NCBI RefSeq assembly: GCF_016598575.1
Contig: NZ_CP066801.1
Location: forward strand, 3,100,001-3,164,000
Direction: 5' to 3'
Source of the DNA: Streptomyces sp. HSG2
Lineage (GTDB): Bacteria > Actinomycetota > Actinomycetes > Streptomycetales > Streptomycetaceae
Length of the DNA stretch: 64,000 bases
The notes beneath the pieces were generated by a model. It did not search any database. It was given only the letters and a program-made list of their open reading frames with translations, and was not told the origin of the DNA. Made by a program: the position numbers and the translations under genes. Below, piece after piece: positions 7,997 to 16,865 of this stretch (positions are counted from its first letter, which is position 1; the number at the start of each line of letters is the position of its first letter).

Positions 7997-10087
7997 ATGC
8001 CGCATCGTGGCGTCAAGTTCGCCCACGCCGTCATCCTGGCGTTCTCCGCCCTGTTCTCCTTCCTGCTTCTCAGGAGCTTCGAAGATCAGTGGACCCTCGG
8101 CTACGACGCGGTCGTCCAGATCACCGAGTCGCGGGACACCAGCACCGGCCGCGCCGTCGCGCGAGCCGTCGAATCGTTCTCCCGCGATCACGGTGTCACC
8201 GTGGGCCGCCAGGAACTCGACCTGGAACACCCCGACCGCAGCCGAGACCTATACCTGACCCTGGCCGGCCCACGTGCCGACTGGGTCGAGGACGGCTACC
8301 CCGCGTTCAGCCCCGGCCAAGCCACCACGACCCGGCCCTTCTCCGAGGTCTCCGACCGTGACCCGCGCGGCCTGTACTACCTCTTCGGCGATCCCGACGC
8401 CGTCCGGCCCTTCATCGAACTGCTGCGGCAGCAAGGCCTCACCGCATCGCACGCCGAGCCTGCCTCCCCCGATCAGCTCTCCTACGCCTACGGCGGCAGC
8501 GCCTTGGCCGGCTCGCTGGTCGTCGTCGCCCTCGCCTGCGTCACCATGACCGGCGCCGGTGTCCTGCTCAACGCCAAAGCCTACGGAGTGCTGCGTCTGC
8601 AGGGTATGTCCCTGCCCGCGATCCTCGCCCGCGACCTGCGCCGGCTCGCCCGCTCTTGGACGGCTGCTCTCGGGGGTGTGACGGTCGTGGCGACCGCCGT
8701 GCTGGCCTGGTACAACCACCTCGCCTGGTACGGCCTGTTCGCTGTCGTCACGGTCGCGACGGCGGTCGCTCTCACGGCACTTGTCCTCGCCGCCCATGCC
8801 GCGATGCTCACCTTGACCGCGCGCACCGGGATCTTGTCCGCCCTCAAGGGAGAGATACCCGCTCGCTCCACCGCGGCCACCGCCTACCTCGTGCGTGTGC
8901 CCGCTCTCCTTCTCGCCCTCGGGATCGCCGCCTCGGTCCTGCAGTCGGGGCAGGATCTCGCACGGCGCGAAGACAGTCTCAACGTTTACGAAGAGGCTGG
9001 CGACGCCTCCACCATTCGCCTCAACGGCTACCTCGGCGCCCCCGACGCGTTGAAGAAGCTGGAGGCGAAGGTCGGCCCCTGGCTGCGTCGGGCCGACGCC
9101 GACGGCCAGATCGTTCTCGCCGGCCACAAGGATCCCGCACGCTCCCGTGACGCCCAGGGCATCCCCGTCGACGACCTGATGGTGGCCAACGAGACGTTCC
9201 TCGAGGAGCAGAAGATCCTCGCCTCGAACGGTCGCCGCCACCCTGCCACCACCGGTGGCGACGGCCGCATCCTGCTTCTGGTTCCGCACCACCTCGCCGC
9301 CCATGCCGACAAGCTGACAAAGCTGGTGCCCGGCTTGGTCAGCCCTTCCAACCCGGACCAGATCTCATCCGAGCAGATCGGCGTGAAGACCAGTGCGGGC
9401 GGCCAAGAGATCTTCACCTACAACGCCCGCGGTACTCGCGAGGCCGGGCAGGACCGACTCTCGGACGAGTCCTTTCTCACCGACCCGGTCATCGTCGTCG
9501 TCCCCAACGGTACCGACTACATCAGCGACAAGGGCTACACCGCCTACGCCTCTCAGCGCGGCATCGTCTTCCCCGACCCGGCCGACATCACCACCGGTAT
9601 CGACGCGCACCACCTGCGCGACGAGGTTGTCGGCATCAGTCCCATCGCCGCCGACGCCGCCCAGGCCATCCGCGACATCACGGCGGACTTCCGGCTGCGA
9701 ATGTTCAACCTGGCCTTCGCGCTCATGGTCCTGCTCGTCACCGGCGTCGGCGTCGTCATTGTCCACACCCGTAGAAACGCCCAGCGAATCTTCGCCCGCC
9801 ACATCCACGGCTGGACTTTCGCCACCATCCACCGCACCCTCCTGGCCGCCGAGGCGGCGATCGTCGCTCTGCTCGTCTCCTGGCTCCCCTACCAGGTCCA
9901 CCAATGGAATCAAGGCCTTGAGCGGTACAAGACCATGAGTATCCCTGCCCCCCGCGACCCGATGACGATCACCGGCCAGGACCTGACCGTGATCACCTGC
10001 CTCGTCGCGGTCGAGATCGCCACCGTGCTCGCCGTCCTGACCTTCTTCCACCGCCGCATCGTCAAGGAAGGATCGACCGAAGCATGA
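7997..10087 (+). CDS. Bacteriocin-associated integral membrane protein (DUF1430)
   Basis: Large membrane protein (696 aa) resembling the lactococcin-972 immunity/export permease family. Helix 1 lies at about residues 8-26, followed by a ~140-residue extracytoplasmic region, helices at about 169-191 and 215-290, a second large soluble region (about 320-560), then C-terminal helices. This is an FtsX/MacB-like layout in which two extracytoplasmic domains alternate with membrane bundles. AGGA at 7987-7990 supports the ATG. Its stop overlaps the ATG of the ATPase gene by 4 nt, so the two make one ABC system. Likely role: immunity to, or export of, a lactococcin-972-type peptide; the cognate precursor here is truncated. 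Confidence 0.8.
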   Translation: MPHRGVKFAHAVILAFSALFSFLLLRSFEDQWTLGYDAVVQITESRDTSTGRAVARAVESFSRDHGVTVGRQELDLEHPDRSRDLYLTLAGPRADWVEDGYPAFSPGQATTTRPFSEVSDRDPRGLYYLFGDPDAVRPFIELLRQQGLTASHAEPASPDQLSYAYGGSALAGSLVVVALACVTMTGAGVLLNAKAYGVLRLQGMSLPAILARDLRRLARSWTAALGGVTVVATAVLAWYNHLAWYGLFAVVTVATAVALTALVLAAHAAMLTLTARTGILSALKGEIPARSTAATAYLVRVPALLLALGIAASVLQSGQDLARREDSLNVYEEAGDASTIRLNGYLGAPDALKKLEAKVGPWLRRADADGQIVLAGHKDPARSRDAQGIPVDDLMVANETFLEEQKILASNGRRHPATTGGDGRILLLVPHHLAAHADKLTKLVPGLVSPSNPDQISSEQIGVKTSAGGQEIFTYNARGTREAGQDRLSDESFLTDPVIVVVPNGTDYISDKGYTAYASQRGIVFPDPADITTGIDAHHLRDEVVGISPIAADAAQAIRDITADFRLRMFNLAFALMVLLVTGVGVVIVHTRRNAQRIFARHIHGWTFATIHRTLLAAEAAIVALLVSWLPYQVHQWNQGLERYKTMSIPAPRDPMTITGQDLTVITCLVAVEIATVLAVLTFFHRRIVKEGSTEA

Positions 10088-10755
10088 TCGACCTGACCGG
10101 GCTGTCCAAGTCCTTCGGCCCCCGCACCCTCTGGCAGGACCTGACCTTCACCATCGAGGCCGGCCGGATGCTCGCACTGACCGGCCGGAGCGGATCCGGC
10201 AAGTCCACTCTGCTCAACTGCCTCGGCCTCCTTGACACCCCCACCACCGGCACCATGAGCCACCACGGTCAGGACATCACCGGACTCGGTCCACGCAAGG
10301 CCCGCCTCTATCGACGTGACACCCTCGGCTACCTCTTCCAGAACTACGCCCTGATCGACAATGCCACCATCGCCGAAAATGTCGGCGTCGCCGTCAAGCC
10401 CGTCCGCTCCGAGCGCGGATCCCGGCCCACGCTCGCCGAGGCGCTGCACCAAGTCGGACTCGCCGGCCGCGAAGACGACATCGTCCACCGCCTCTCCGGC
10501 GGCGAACAGCAACGCGTCGCCCTAGCCCGCCTCATCGTCAAACAACCCGCCCTGGTCCTGGCCGACGAGCCCACCGGCGCCCTCGACCTCGACAACACCC
10601 ACATGGTCGTCGCCACCCTGCGCGCATTGGCCGACGCCGGCTGCGCCGTGGTGATCGCCACCCACGACCCCGCCGTCAGGGACCTGTGCGACAGCGTCCT
10701 GCAGGTGGGAACCACCCACCAGCCGAACCCCGTCGAGGAGATCACCGCCGCATGA
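10084..10755 (+). CDS. ABC transporter ATP-binding protein (bacteriocin immunity/export)
   Basis: LolD/MacB-like ATPase of 223 aa. Walker A is TGRSGSGKST (about residues 33-42), followed by the Q-loop region YLFQNYALI, signature LSGGEQQRVALARL, Walker B ALVLADEPTGALD and the His switch IATHD. It powers the DUF1430 permease encoded immediately upstream (ATGA overlap), and its own stop overlaps the next small ORF in the same way. The complex should sit on the inner face of the membrane. Confidence 0.92.
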   Translation: MIDLTGLSKSFGPRTLWQDLTFTIEAGRMLALTGRSGSGKSTLLNCLGLLDTPTTGTMSHHGQDITGLGPRKARLYRRDTLGYLFQNYALIDNATIAENVGVAVKPVRSERGSRPTLAEALHQVGLAGREDDIVHRLSGGEQQRVALARLIVKQPALVLADEPTGALDLDNTHMVVATLRALADAGCAVVIATHDPAVRDLCDSVLQVGTTHQPNPVEEITAA

Positions 10756-10871
10756 ACCCCCGTCTCACCTGGTCTCTCGCAGGCATCGCCGCCATAGCCA
10801 CCGTCGTCTTCCTCGTCTACGGCACTCACGCACTGATGATCATCCAGCGTGTCGCGCTCCGGGTGTTCTGA
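10752..10871 (+). CDS. 39-aa membrane peptide coupled to ABC genes
   Basis: Starts at the ATG overlapping the ATPase stop (ATGA) and encodes MNPRLTWSLAGIAAIATVVF plus 19 further residues, ending RVALRVF. One hydrophobic helix (about residues 8-31) is flanked by basic residues. The codon usage matches its neighbours and the 4-nt overlap implies coupled translation. A role as third subunit of the immunity transporter or as a small regulator is inference from position only. Confidence 0.6.
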   Translation: MNPRLTWSLAGIAAIATVVFLVYGTHALMIIQRVALRVF

Positions 10872-10904
10872 CCAGTCCCAGGCAGGGCCCGGGGGGCGGC
10901 GTGG

Positions 10905-11225
10905 TGGCCGACGCTCGATGTGTGCCCGGAGACCGGCCGGGCCGGGTACTCCTGTCGCCGGGCCGAGGAGATCTTCGAGGAGAACACCCGGCTGCCGATC
11001 TGTCCCCCTAGCCTTGCCCGACGACATCGAGGACCTGGACGACTGGACGTCTCACCGGCTCCGTCGCAGTGCTCTGACACCCGACGCCGAGGGCGGCCCG
11101 CCCCCTGATGCCACCGGTTCGCTCCCGCCACGCCTCTGTCCGCTCCTTGGAGCGCCGCGCTCGCTCGGTTGTCGACTCGGTCGCCCCGCACTTCGCCGAA
11201 CGTGACCCCGTCGCACCCAGAACCG
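10905..11225 (+). pseudogene. Decayed tyrosine recombinase, C-terminal part
   Basis: Three consecutive pieces in different frames read like the end of a Streptomyces phage-type integrase: AGYSCRRAEEIFEENTRLP (about 10943-11000), then HRLRRSALTPDAEGGPPPD (about 11055-11112) in a second frame, then SRHASVRSLERRARSVV and VAPHFAERDP (about 11120-11205) in a third. The middle piece corresponds to the catalytic H-x-L-R-H-S block, here with Arg for the second His. At least two frameshifts and loss of the N-terminal half make it non-functional. It marks the right side of the bacteriocin island. Confidence 0.6.
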
Positions 11226-11299
11226 AGCGAATCAGGGCTACAGATCATCCCGTTTCCGCTTCGACGCGGCGGCCACACGCTCTCCAGGGCGGGAGGATG

Positions 11300-11539
11300 T
11301 CAAAGGTGGTGCGGCGGCTTCTCGTCGAGGAAGCGACGCAGATCGCCGGTTGCTTCGGGACCGGTGCCCTCGCCCCACCCGCGATCGGTGTCGTCCGCCG
11401 AGCGGTGCTCCAGCGGATCGTCGAAGCTCAGCGTCGTGCCGCGAGGCTTCGGCTCGGGACGTCCCGCCGACTCGGGCGGCGGGGCCTGCGGCGAGTCGGC
11501 GGTGTCGGCGGGTTCGGTGGAGTCGGTGGGGGAGTCCAC
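11300..11539 (-). CDS. Small conserved hypothetical protein
   Basis: 79 residues, acidic and Pro/Thr/Asp-rich, probably disordered, with a conserved-looking C-terminus: SADDTDRGWGE, then RFLDEKPPHHL. Proteins ending in this DTDRGWGE...PPHH pattern are common in Streptomyces next to P1 peptidase genes, as here (divergent, 191 nt apart). The GTG at 11537-11539 was chosen because upstream in-frame sequence looks non-coding; the Shine-Dalgarno is weak. No function is known. Confidence 0.6.
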   Translation of the reverse strand: MDSPTDSTEPADTADSPQAPPPESAGRPEPKPRGTTLSFDDPLEHRSADDTDRGWGEGTGPEATGDLRRFLDEKPPHHL

Positions 11540-11730
11540 GGGCAGCCCCTTCGGGCGTGGGCGGCACGAGCGGTCGTCGTGACGTGGCTCCCGCGGGGAC
11601 GACCGTCGCGCCTCTCGGTCGGGTGGGAAGCACGCCGGAGGCCCAAGGATACGGGGGTGCCGGCGGTCGCTCGGCGCGTCCGGCCCCACGGGTGTCCGCG
11701 GCGCGGCGCACTCCGGACCACACTGGCGGG

Positions 11731-12768
11731 ATGACGGTGGACGCGTTGACGGATGTGGCGGGTATCAGGGTCGGGCATGCGACGCTCCGGGGCGACGGAT
11801 GGCTCACCGGGACGACGGTCGTGCTGGCGCCGGACGGCGGGGCGGTGGCCGGGGTGGACGTACGCGGCGGCGGGCCCGGAACCAAGGAGACCGACGCGCT
11901 CGACCCGCGCAACTTGGTACGGCGGGTGGACGCGGTGGTCCTCACCGGTGGCAGTGCCTACGGGCTGGACGCGGCATCGGGGGTGATGAGCTGGCTGGAG
12001 GAGCGGGGGCGCGGCGTGCGGGTCGGTCCGGACGCGTCGCACGTCGTGCCCGTGGTCCCCGCCGCCTGTGTCTTCGACCTGGGCCGGGGTGGGGATTTCC
12101 GGGCTCGCCCGGACGCCGCCACGGGTCGCGCGGCGGTCGAGGCGGCGGAGGCGTCCGGACCTGGGGCGCCGGTGCCTCAGGGGTGCGTCGGCGCCGGGAC
12201 GGGCGCGGCGGTCGGTCCTCTGAAGGGAGGTGTGGGCAGTGCCGGGGTGGTGCTGGACTCCGGGGTGAGAGTGGCAGCGCTGGTGGTCGCCAACGCGGTG
12301 GGGTCGGTGGTCGACCCGGGGACGGGTGTGCTGTACGCGGATCTGTTCGAGGGGCGCCCGCTGGCCGGGCCGAGCGCAGCACGGGTGGAGGCCGCCCGGC
12401 GTCGTCTCTCCGAGGTCGCGGCGCGGAACGCCCCGCCTCCGTTGAACACCACGCTCGCCGTCGTCGCCACGGACGCCGACCTCTCCAAGGCGCAGGCGCA
12501 GAAGCTTGCGGGCACCGCGCACGACGGCCTGGCGCGGGCCGTGCGCCCGGTGCATCTGCTGCACGACGGGGACACCGTCTTCGCCATGGCGACGGGGCGG
12601 CGTCCCCTGGACGTCGACGAGCCTCTGGCGTTGAACGCCGTGCTCGCCGCAGGGGCGGACATGGTGACCCGGGCCATCGGGAGGGCCGTTCGGTCGGCCG
12701 AGTCCGTCGACGGTCCCGGTGGTTCCTGGCCCTCCTACGGGGAGTTGTACGGCTCGCGCGCGGAGTGA
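11731..12768 (+). CDS. P1-family peptidase (DmpA/EstD-like N-terminal-nucleophile aminopeptidase)
   Basis: 345-aa enzyme of the DmpA/L-aminopeptidase family, which matures by self-cleavage before a Ser or Thr nucleophile. Seen: DVAGIRVGHATL at the N-terminus, AVVLTGGSAYGLDAA, the Gly-rich GCVGAGTGAA, and PPLNTTLAVVATDA, where cleavage before Thr would release the nucleophile. Family members hydrolyse N-terminal residues of peptides or beta-peptides; the substrate here is unknown and it is probably cytoplasmic. The ATG at 11731 fits the conserved start MTVDALTDVAGIRVGH. Confidence 0.88.
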   Translation: MTVDALTDVAGIRVGHATLRGDGWLTGTTVVLAPDGGAVAGVDVRGGGPGTKETDALDPRNLVRRVDAVVLTGGSAYGLDAASGVMSWLEERGRGVRVGPDASHVVPVVPAACVFDLGRGGDFRARPDAATGRAAVEAAEASGPGAPVPQGCVGAGTGAAVGPLKGGVGSAGVVLDSGVRVAALVVANAVGSVVDPGTGVLYADLFEGRPLAGPSAARVEAARRRLSEVAARNAPPPLNTTLAVVATDADLSKAQAQKLAGTAHDGLARAVRPVHLLHDGDTVFAMATGRRPLDVDEPLALNAVLAAGADMVTRAIGRAVRSAESVDGPGGSWPSYGELYGSRAE

Positions 12769-13057
12769 AGTCCGCGATGCCGTCGGGTGATTCCTTCCCC
12801 CCGGGGCGTCGGCGGCGCCGAGGGTCGCCCCGCCGGGGTGGACACCGGCCCGGGGCCCGGCGCGGACGACGTCGAGACGCTCACGGCGGGAACGGTGAGG
12901 CCCGGGCCGCGTGATCATTTCAGTTGGATCACGTCGGGCCGATCGGCCTGTCTTCGGGGAACCCCCCGGTTCGCGGCATGGTCTCCCGACCCGATGGCGC
13001 GGAAGAGCGGCGAAGACGTGAGCGGGGAGCGATCGGTGACGGTGAGGGGAAGAACGT

Positions 13058-13927
13058 GTGGGGGGGCGGGCGTTTCGCGTGGTGACGGCGGTCGGCGTGC
13101 TCGCCCTGGCGGCATGCGGGGGCGGGGGACCGGGGGCCGGTCCGGGGAGGGACACCGAGGCCCGGGGAGAGGTGGTGAGCCGGATCGACGGGGCGCCGAG
13201 CCCCGCGGTGTCGGTCGCCGAGGTCGTCCTGTCGGCGGAGGACGGCTCGACCGGCGCCTCTGTCAACACCACCGGCGTGCGGGTTGGGCACTGGTTCGGT
13301 CCCCAGCGGCTCGACTTCCGCCCGGAGGAGTACTGGGAGAGCGGCGCCGAGGTCACCGTCCGCATCGACTTGGACGGAGTCGAGGGGGCGGACGGCGTTC
13401 ACGGTGTCCAACGCAAGACGGTCGAGTTCACCGTGGGCCGCTCGCAGGTCTCCACCGTCGACGTGGCGACCCAGACCATGACCGTGGTGAGGGACGGGGC
13501 CCCCTTCGAATCGATACCGATATCCTCCGGCGGACCCGGGACCCCGACCTACAACGGTCGGATGGTGATCTCGCAGAAGTTCGTCGAGACCCGCATGGAC
13601 GGTTCCACGGTCGGTTTCGACTACGACATCCCGGACGCCCCGCACGCCATGCGTCTGACCCGCTCCGGCACCTTCCCGCACGGCAACTACTGGTACGACG
13701 GGGCTAACCCGCCGTTCGGTGTCGCCGGTACCAGCCACGGATGCGTCGGCCTGCGGGACGTCAGGGGTGGCGGAGCGGACACCCCCGGCAAGTGGTTCTT
13801 CGACCACTCCCTCGTCGGGGACGTCGTGATCGTCGAGAACAGTCCCGACGCGACGGTCGAGCCGGACAACGGCCTCAACGGCTGGAACATGCCGTGGAGT
13901 CAGTGGGTGGCGGGCAGCTCGCTCTAG
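13058..13927 (+). CDS. Lipoprotein L,D-transpeptidase (YkuD domain)
   Basis: Cell-wall enzyme that forms 3-3 peptidoglycan cross-links. The N-terminus has a lipobox with Cys20 (VGVLALAAC), so it should be a membrane-anchored lipoprotein. It is followed by an Ig-like domain (about residues 50-130, VRVGHWFGPQRLDFRPEEYW) and a YkuD catalytic domain (about 135-275) with the active-site signature SHGCVGLRD. The 289-aa length is somewhat short because the N-terminal linker is reduced. The GTG at 13058 is supported by GAGGGGA at 13044-13050; an overlapping GTG at 13056 is out of frame. No operon partner. Confidence 0.9.
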   Translation: MGGRAFRVVTAVGVLALAACGGGGPGAGPGRDTEARGEVVSRIDGAPSPAVSVAEVVLSAEDGSTGASVNTTGVRVGHWFGPQRLDFRPEEYWESGAEVTVRIDLDGVEGADGVHGVQRKTVEFTVGRSQVSTVDVATQTMTVVRDGAPFESIPISSGGPGTPTYNGRMVISQKFVETRMDGSTVGFDYDIPDAPHAMRLTRSGTFPHGNYWYDGANPPFGVAGTSHGCVGLRDVRGGGADTPGKWFFDHSLVGDVVIVENSPDATVEPDNGLNGWNMPWSQWVAGSSL

Positions 13928-14088
13928 GCGCGGAACACGACGCCGGAGGTGGTCCAGACGCGGCGAGTCCACGGCGCGCACGCGTACTCGACCGGGCGAA
14001 GAAGTTTCGTCGTTCCCGGAGACGGTGTCGGAGCGAGAGGCTACGGTATGCACCCACAAGGTGACATGCAGCAATGCCGGGAGAGACC

Positions 14089-14841
14089 TTGAGCGTTCGG
14101 TACCACGCCGCCGGAGACGAGCCGCCCGAGTCGCCGCTCGCCCCGGCCGAGCACCTGCGGGCCCTGCTCCGGCGCGCTCTCAACTCCTTCGAGGCGCCCG
14201 CCGGGTTGTCGAGCCGCCTGGACCGCGCGCCCGCCTACGACCGCTCCCTGCGCTCGGCGCACCACAGCGCCGGTCAGCACCGGGAGACGTACCGGCACAC
14301 CTGGTTGCTCGCGGACTGTTCGACGGTGACGCTCTGGGAGCTGGTCCACACCGAGGCGGGCACGGATCGACGGCACCACGAGGTGTACGCGGACGAGGAG
14401 GAGCTTCGGGCGGCCACGATCCGCCTGCCGTTGCCTCCGGAGGCCCCGGGCCCGGCGGACTTCGACCCGCCGTCGCCCGCGGCGCCTCCGCCGCCGCCCC
14501 CACGACACTCCTATGTCCGACGCGGCACCGCCGACCACGCCCGCCGCCTGCTGCGCCGCGCGGAGAACCCGGACCAGCCGGGCCCGGACGTGGCCGCGCG
14601 GCTGGCGGACGCGTGCGCGCACCGGATCACACAGGCTCTCGGCCGGCCCCGACGGACCGGCCGTTCCGGTCCGTCCTGCGTGCTGTACGAGCACGCGTTC
14701 CTCCTCGGGGACGGCGGGGAGACCTCTCTCTGGGAGGTCGAGCACACGGCCACTCCGGACGGGCGCCACATGTGCGAGGTGTACGCCAGCGAGGACGGCG
14801 CCCGAAAGGCCATGGCGCGCCGGGCCGCCCAGGTCCCCTGA
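14089..14841 (+). CDS. DUF6227 family protein
   Basis: About 250 aa, two copies of a similar alpha/beta unit joined by a Pro-rich linker (about residues 140-158). Each unit has an H-x-x-x-x-L-A/L-D block followed by LWE-x-x-H (TLWELVHTEAG and SLWEVEHTATPDGRHMCEVYA). This matches Streptomyces DUF6227 proteins, which have no known function. Start choice: an ATG at 14074 is in frame, but GGGAGAG (14079-14085) is spaced correctly for the TTG at 14089, where the conserved protein begins. Confidence 0.72.
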   Translation: MSVRYHAAGDEPPESPLAPAEHLRALLRRALNSFEAPAGLSSRLDRAPAYDRSLRSAHHSAGQHRETYRHTWLLADCSTVTLWELVHTEAGTDRRHHEVYADEEELRAATIRLPLPPEAPGPADFDPPSPAAPPPPPPRHSYVRRGTADHARRLLRRAENPDQPGPDVAARLADACAHRITQALGRPRRTGRSGPSCVLYEHAFLLGDGGETSLWEVEHTATPDGRHMCEVYASEDGARKAMARRAAQVP

Positions 14842-14907
14842 GCGCCCGTCATCCCCTCGGCGTCGGGCAGCCGCCGCCCGGAGCCGGCGCGCGGGGGTCC
14901 GCCTCGG

Positions 14908-15224
14908 CCCGGCCCAAAGCCAAGCTGCCGCTGCACGTCCGGACCTACGAATGCGACGCCTGCGGCCTGGTTTTGGACCGGGACGACAACGCCGCGCTCA
15001 ACCTCGCCGCGCTCGCGGCAGCCGCAGTAGCTGGTACCGGAGTGGCCGCAGACCAGGACACCCCCAAGCGGGTGTCGAAGCCTCGTGGAGCCGACCGTAA
15101 GACCCGCGCCACCCGCCCCCGCCGCGAGGCGGAGGCGGGGCGGGCAGGTGGCGCAACCCTGCCGCACCAGCGGCAGACGGAAACGAGAGACCGTACTCAA
15201 GCCGAAGCCCTCACGCTCTGGTGA
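14908..15224 (+). pseudogene. 3' remnant of an IS605/IS1341-type TnpB gene and its right end
   Basis: An in-frame stretch reads LPLHVRTYECDACGLVLDRD then DNAALNLAAL, the zinc-ribbon and terminal Asp motif of TnpB, followed by a basic non-conserved tail to the stop at 15224. The RuvC core and zinc-ribbon first half are missing, so no nuclease can be made. The GC-rich hairpin around CCCGCCCC...GGGGCGGG (15112-15150) and the downstream end occupy the place where TnpB elements encode their guide (omega) RNA. The segment is pressed between the DUF6227 gene and the 3' end of an MFS gene. Confidence 0.7.
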
Positions 15225-15289
15225 TGTGACGGACCTTCCGAGCCGAAATGACCGGAATGCCGAGAGCCGCCGATGCTCTGAGCAATCGG

Positions 15290-16804
15290 TCAGCCGACGA
15301 GGTCCGGCTCGGGTTCCCCGGCCGTCCGAGGTTCGGGGACGGCGGCTTCCTCGGTGTCGTGCGAGGGCCGCCTCGGCAGGACGAACATGAGCAGGAAGAT
15401 GGCCACCATCCCGCCGGCCACCCAGCCCAGGGAGTGCCGGAAGCCCTCGGCGTAGGCGGCGCCGATCCGCTCCGGGGCCACCGGTTCCCCGATCACCCCG
15501 AAGAAGACCACCGAGACGAGGCCGAGTCCCAGCGCGTTGCCCGTCTGTTGCATGGTGCTGATGAGCCCCGAGGCCGCGCCCGCGTGCTCGCGTGGCACCC
15601 CGGAGAGGATGGCGTCGGTCAGCGGTGCCACGATGAGGCCCATGCCCGCGCCCATCACCACCAGGCCCGGCATCATCTGCCACTCCGTGATGTCCAGGCC
15701 GTACCGGTCGGCAGCCCACAGGTAGAGCAGGACGCCGGCGGCCATGGCCAGGGCCCCCGCCTGCAGGACCTTCCGTCCGAAGCGCGGTACGAGGCGCTGC
15801 ACCGACACCGCGGCCGCCACGGAGACCGCCAGCGAGAACGGAACCCCGGTGAGCCCCGCCCGCAGCGGGGTCCACCCCAGTCCCGTCTGCAGGTACAGCG
15901 TCCAGACCAGGAAGAAGATCCCCATCACGATGCCGAAGACCGCCTGGACGGCGATCCCGGCCGCGAAGCTGTTCACCCGGAACAGCGAGAGTTCGATCAG
16001 CGGTGAGCCGTCGCGGGCGCTCTTGCGCCGCTCGTAGGCCACCAACACGGCGAGCACGACCAGTGAACCGGCCATCGACAGGTGCCCCCACAGGGGCCAG
16101 CCCAGCTCGTGACCGCGGGTCAGGGGGTAGACGAGCATCAGGAGACCGAGCGTCACGAGGGCCACGCCCACCAGGTCCAGTCGCAGCGCCCGTGGGGCTC
16201 GGGACTCCGTGATGTAGGCCCGGCCGAGGATCAGTCCGGCCAGTCCGATGGGCAGGTTGATGAGGAAGATGGAGCGCCAGCCCAGCCCGAAGAGGTCGCC
16301 TTGGGTCAGCAGCGCGCCGAGCAGCGGACCGGAGACCGCGCCGAGGCCGACCACCGCCCCGAACAGCCCGAACACCCGCCCGCGTTCATGGGCGGGGAAG
16401 GTGGCGTGGACGATCGACAGTACCTGGGGCACCATCAGCGAGGCCATGGCGCCCTGGAGTATCCGGGAGGCCACCAGCATCTCCGGGTTGACGGCGAGGC
16501 CGCACAGCACGGATGCGATGGTGAAGCCGCCCATGCCCAGCAGGAACACCCGCTTGCGGCCGTGGATGTCGCCCAATCGACCACCGGTGATCAGGCCCGC
16601 GGCGAAGGCGAGGGCGTAGCCGGCGGTGATCCATTGGATCTGGCTGAGGGTGGCGCCCTCGTCCGCGCGGAGGGACGGCAGCGCGATGTTGACGATCGTG
16701 ACGTCCACCAGGTCCATGAAGGCGGCGGTCATCACGATCGCCAGGGCGAACCAGCGACGGCGGTCGCCCTGGGACGGAGGTCGTGAGGTGTCGGTGAAGG
16801 ACAT
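15290..16804 (-). CDS. MFS transporter, DHA2 family (EmrB/QacA type)
   Basis: 504-aa drug/proton antiporter with 14 predicted helices. Signature segments: DVTIVNIALPSL in helix 1, GRLGDIHGRKRVFLLG (motif A), SRILQGAMASL, and GPLLGALLTQG (motif C-like). It is probably a multidrug or antibiotic exporter. It is divergent from the WYL regulator 61 bp away, which is the natural candidate regulator. No clear Shine-Dalgarno precedes the ATG (16802-16804), so the mRNA may be leaderless. Confidence 0.9.
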   Translation of the reverse strand: MSFTDTSRPPSQGDRRRWFALAIVMTAAFMDLVDVTIVNIALPSLRADEGATLSQIQWITAGYALAFAAGLITGGRLGDIHGRKRVFLLGMGGFTIASVLCGLAVNPEMLVASRILQGAMASLMVPQVLSIVHATFPAHERGRVFGLFGAVVGLGAVSGPLLGALLTQGDLFGLGWRSIFLINLPIGLAGLILGRAYITESRAPRALRLDLVGVALVTLGLLMLVYPLTRGHELGWPLWGHLSMAGSLVVLAVLVAYERRKSARDGSPLIELSLFRVNSFAAGIAVQAVFGIVMGIFFLVWTLYLQTGLGWTPLRAGLTGVPFSLAVSVAAAVSVQRLVPRFGRKVLQAGALAMAAGVLLYLWAADRYGLDITEWQMMPGLVVMGAGMGLIVAPLTDAILSGVPREHAGAASGLISTMQQTGNALGLGLVSVVFFGVIGEPVAPERIGAAYAEGFRHSLGWVAGGMVAIFLLMFVLPRRPSHDTEEAAVPEPRTAGEPEPDLVG

Positions 16805-16865
16805 GTAGGCAAGCTACGCAAGCAGTAGGTCGATTCGCGTCCTAATTATGCGGGACCCTCGTGGC

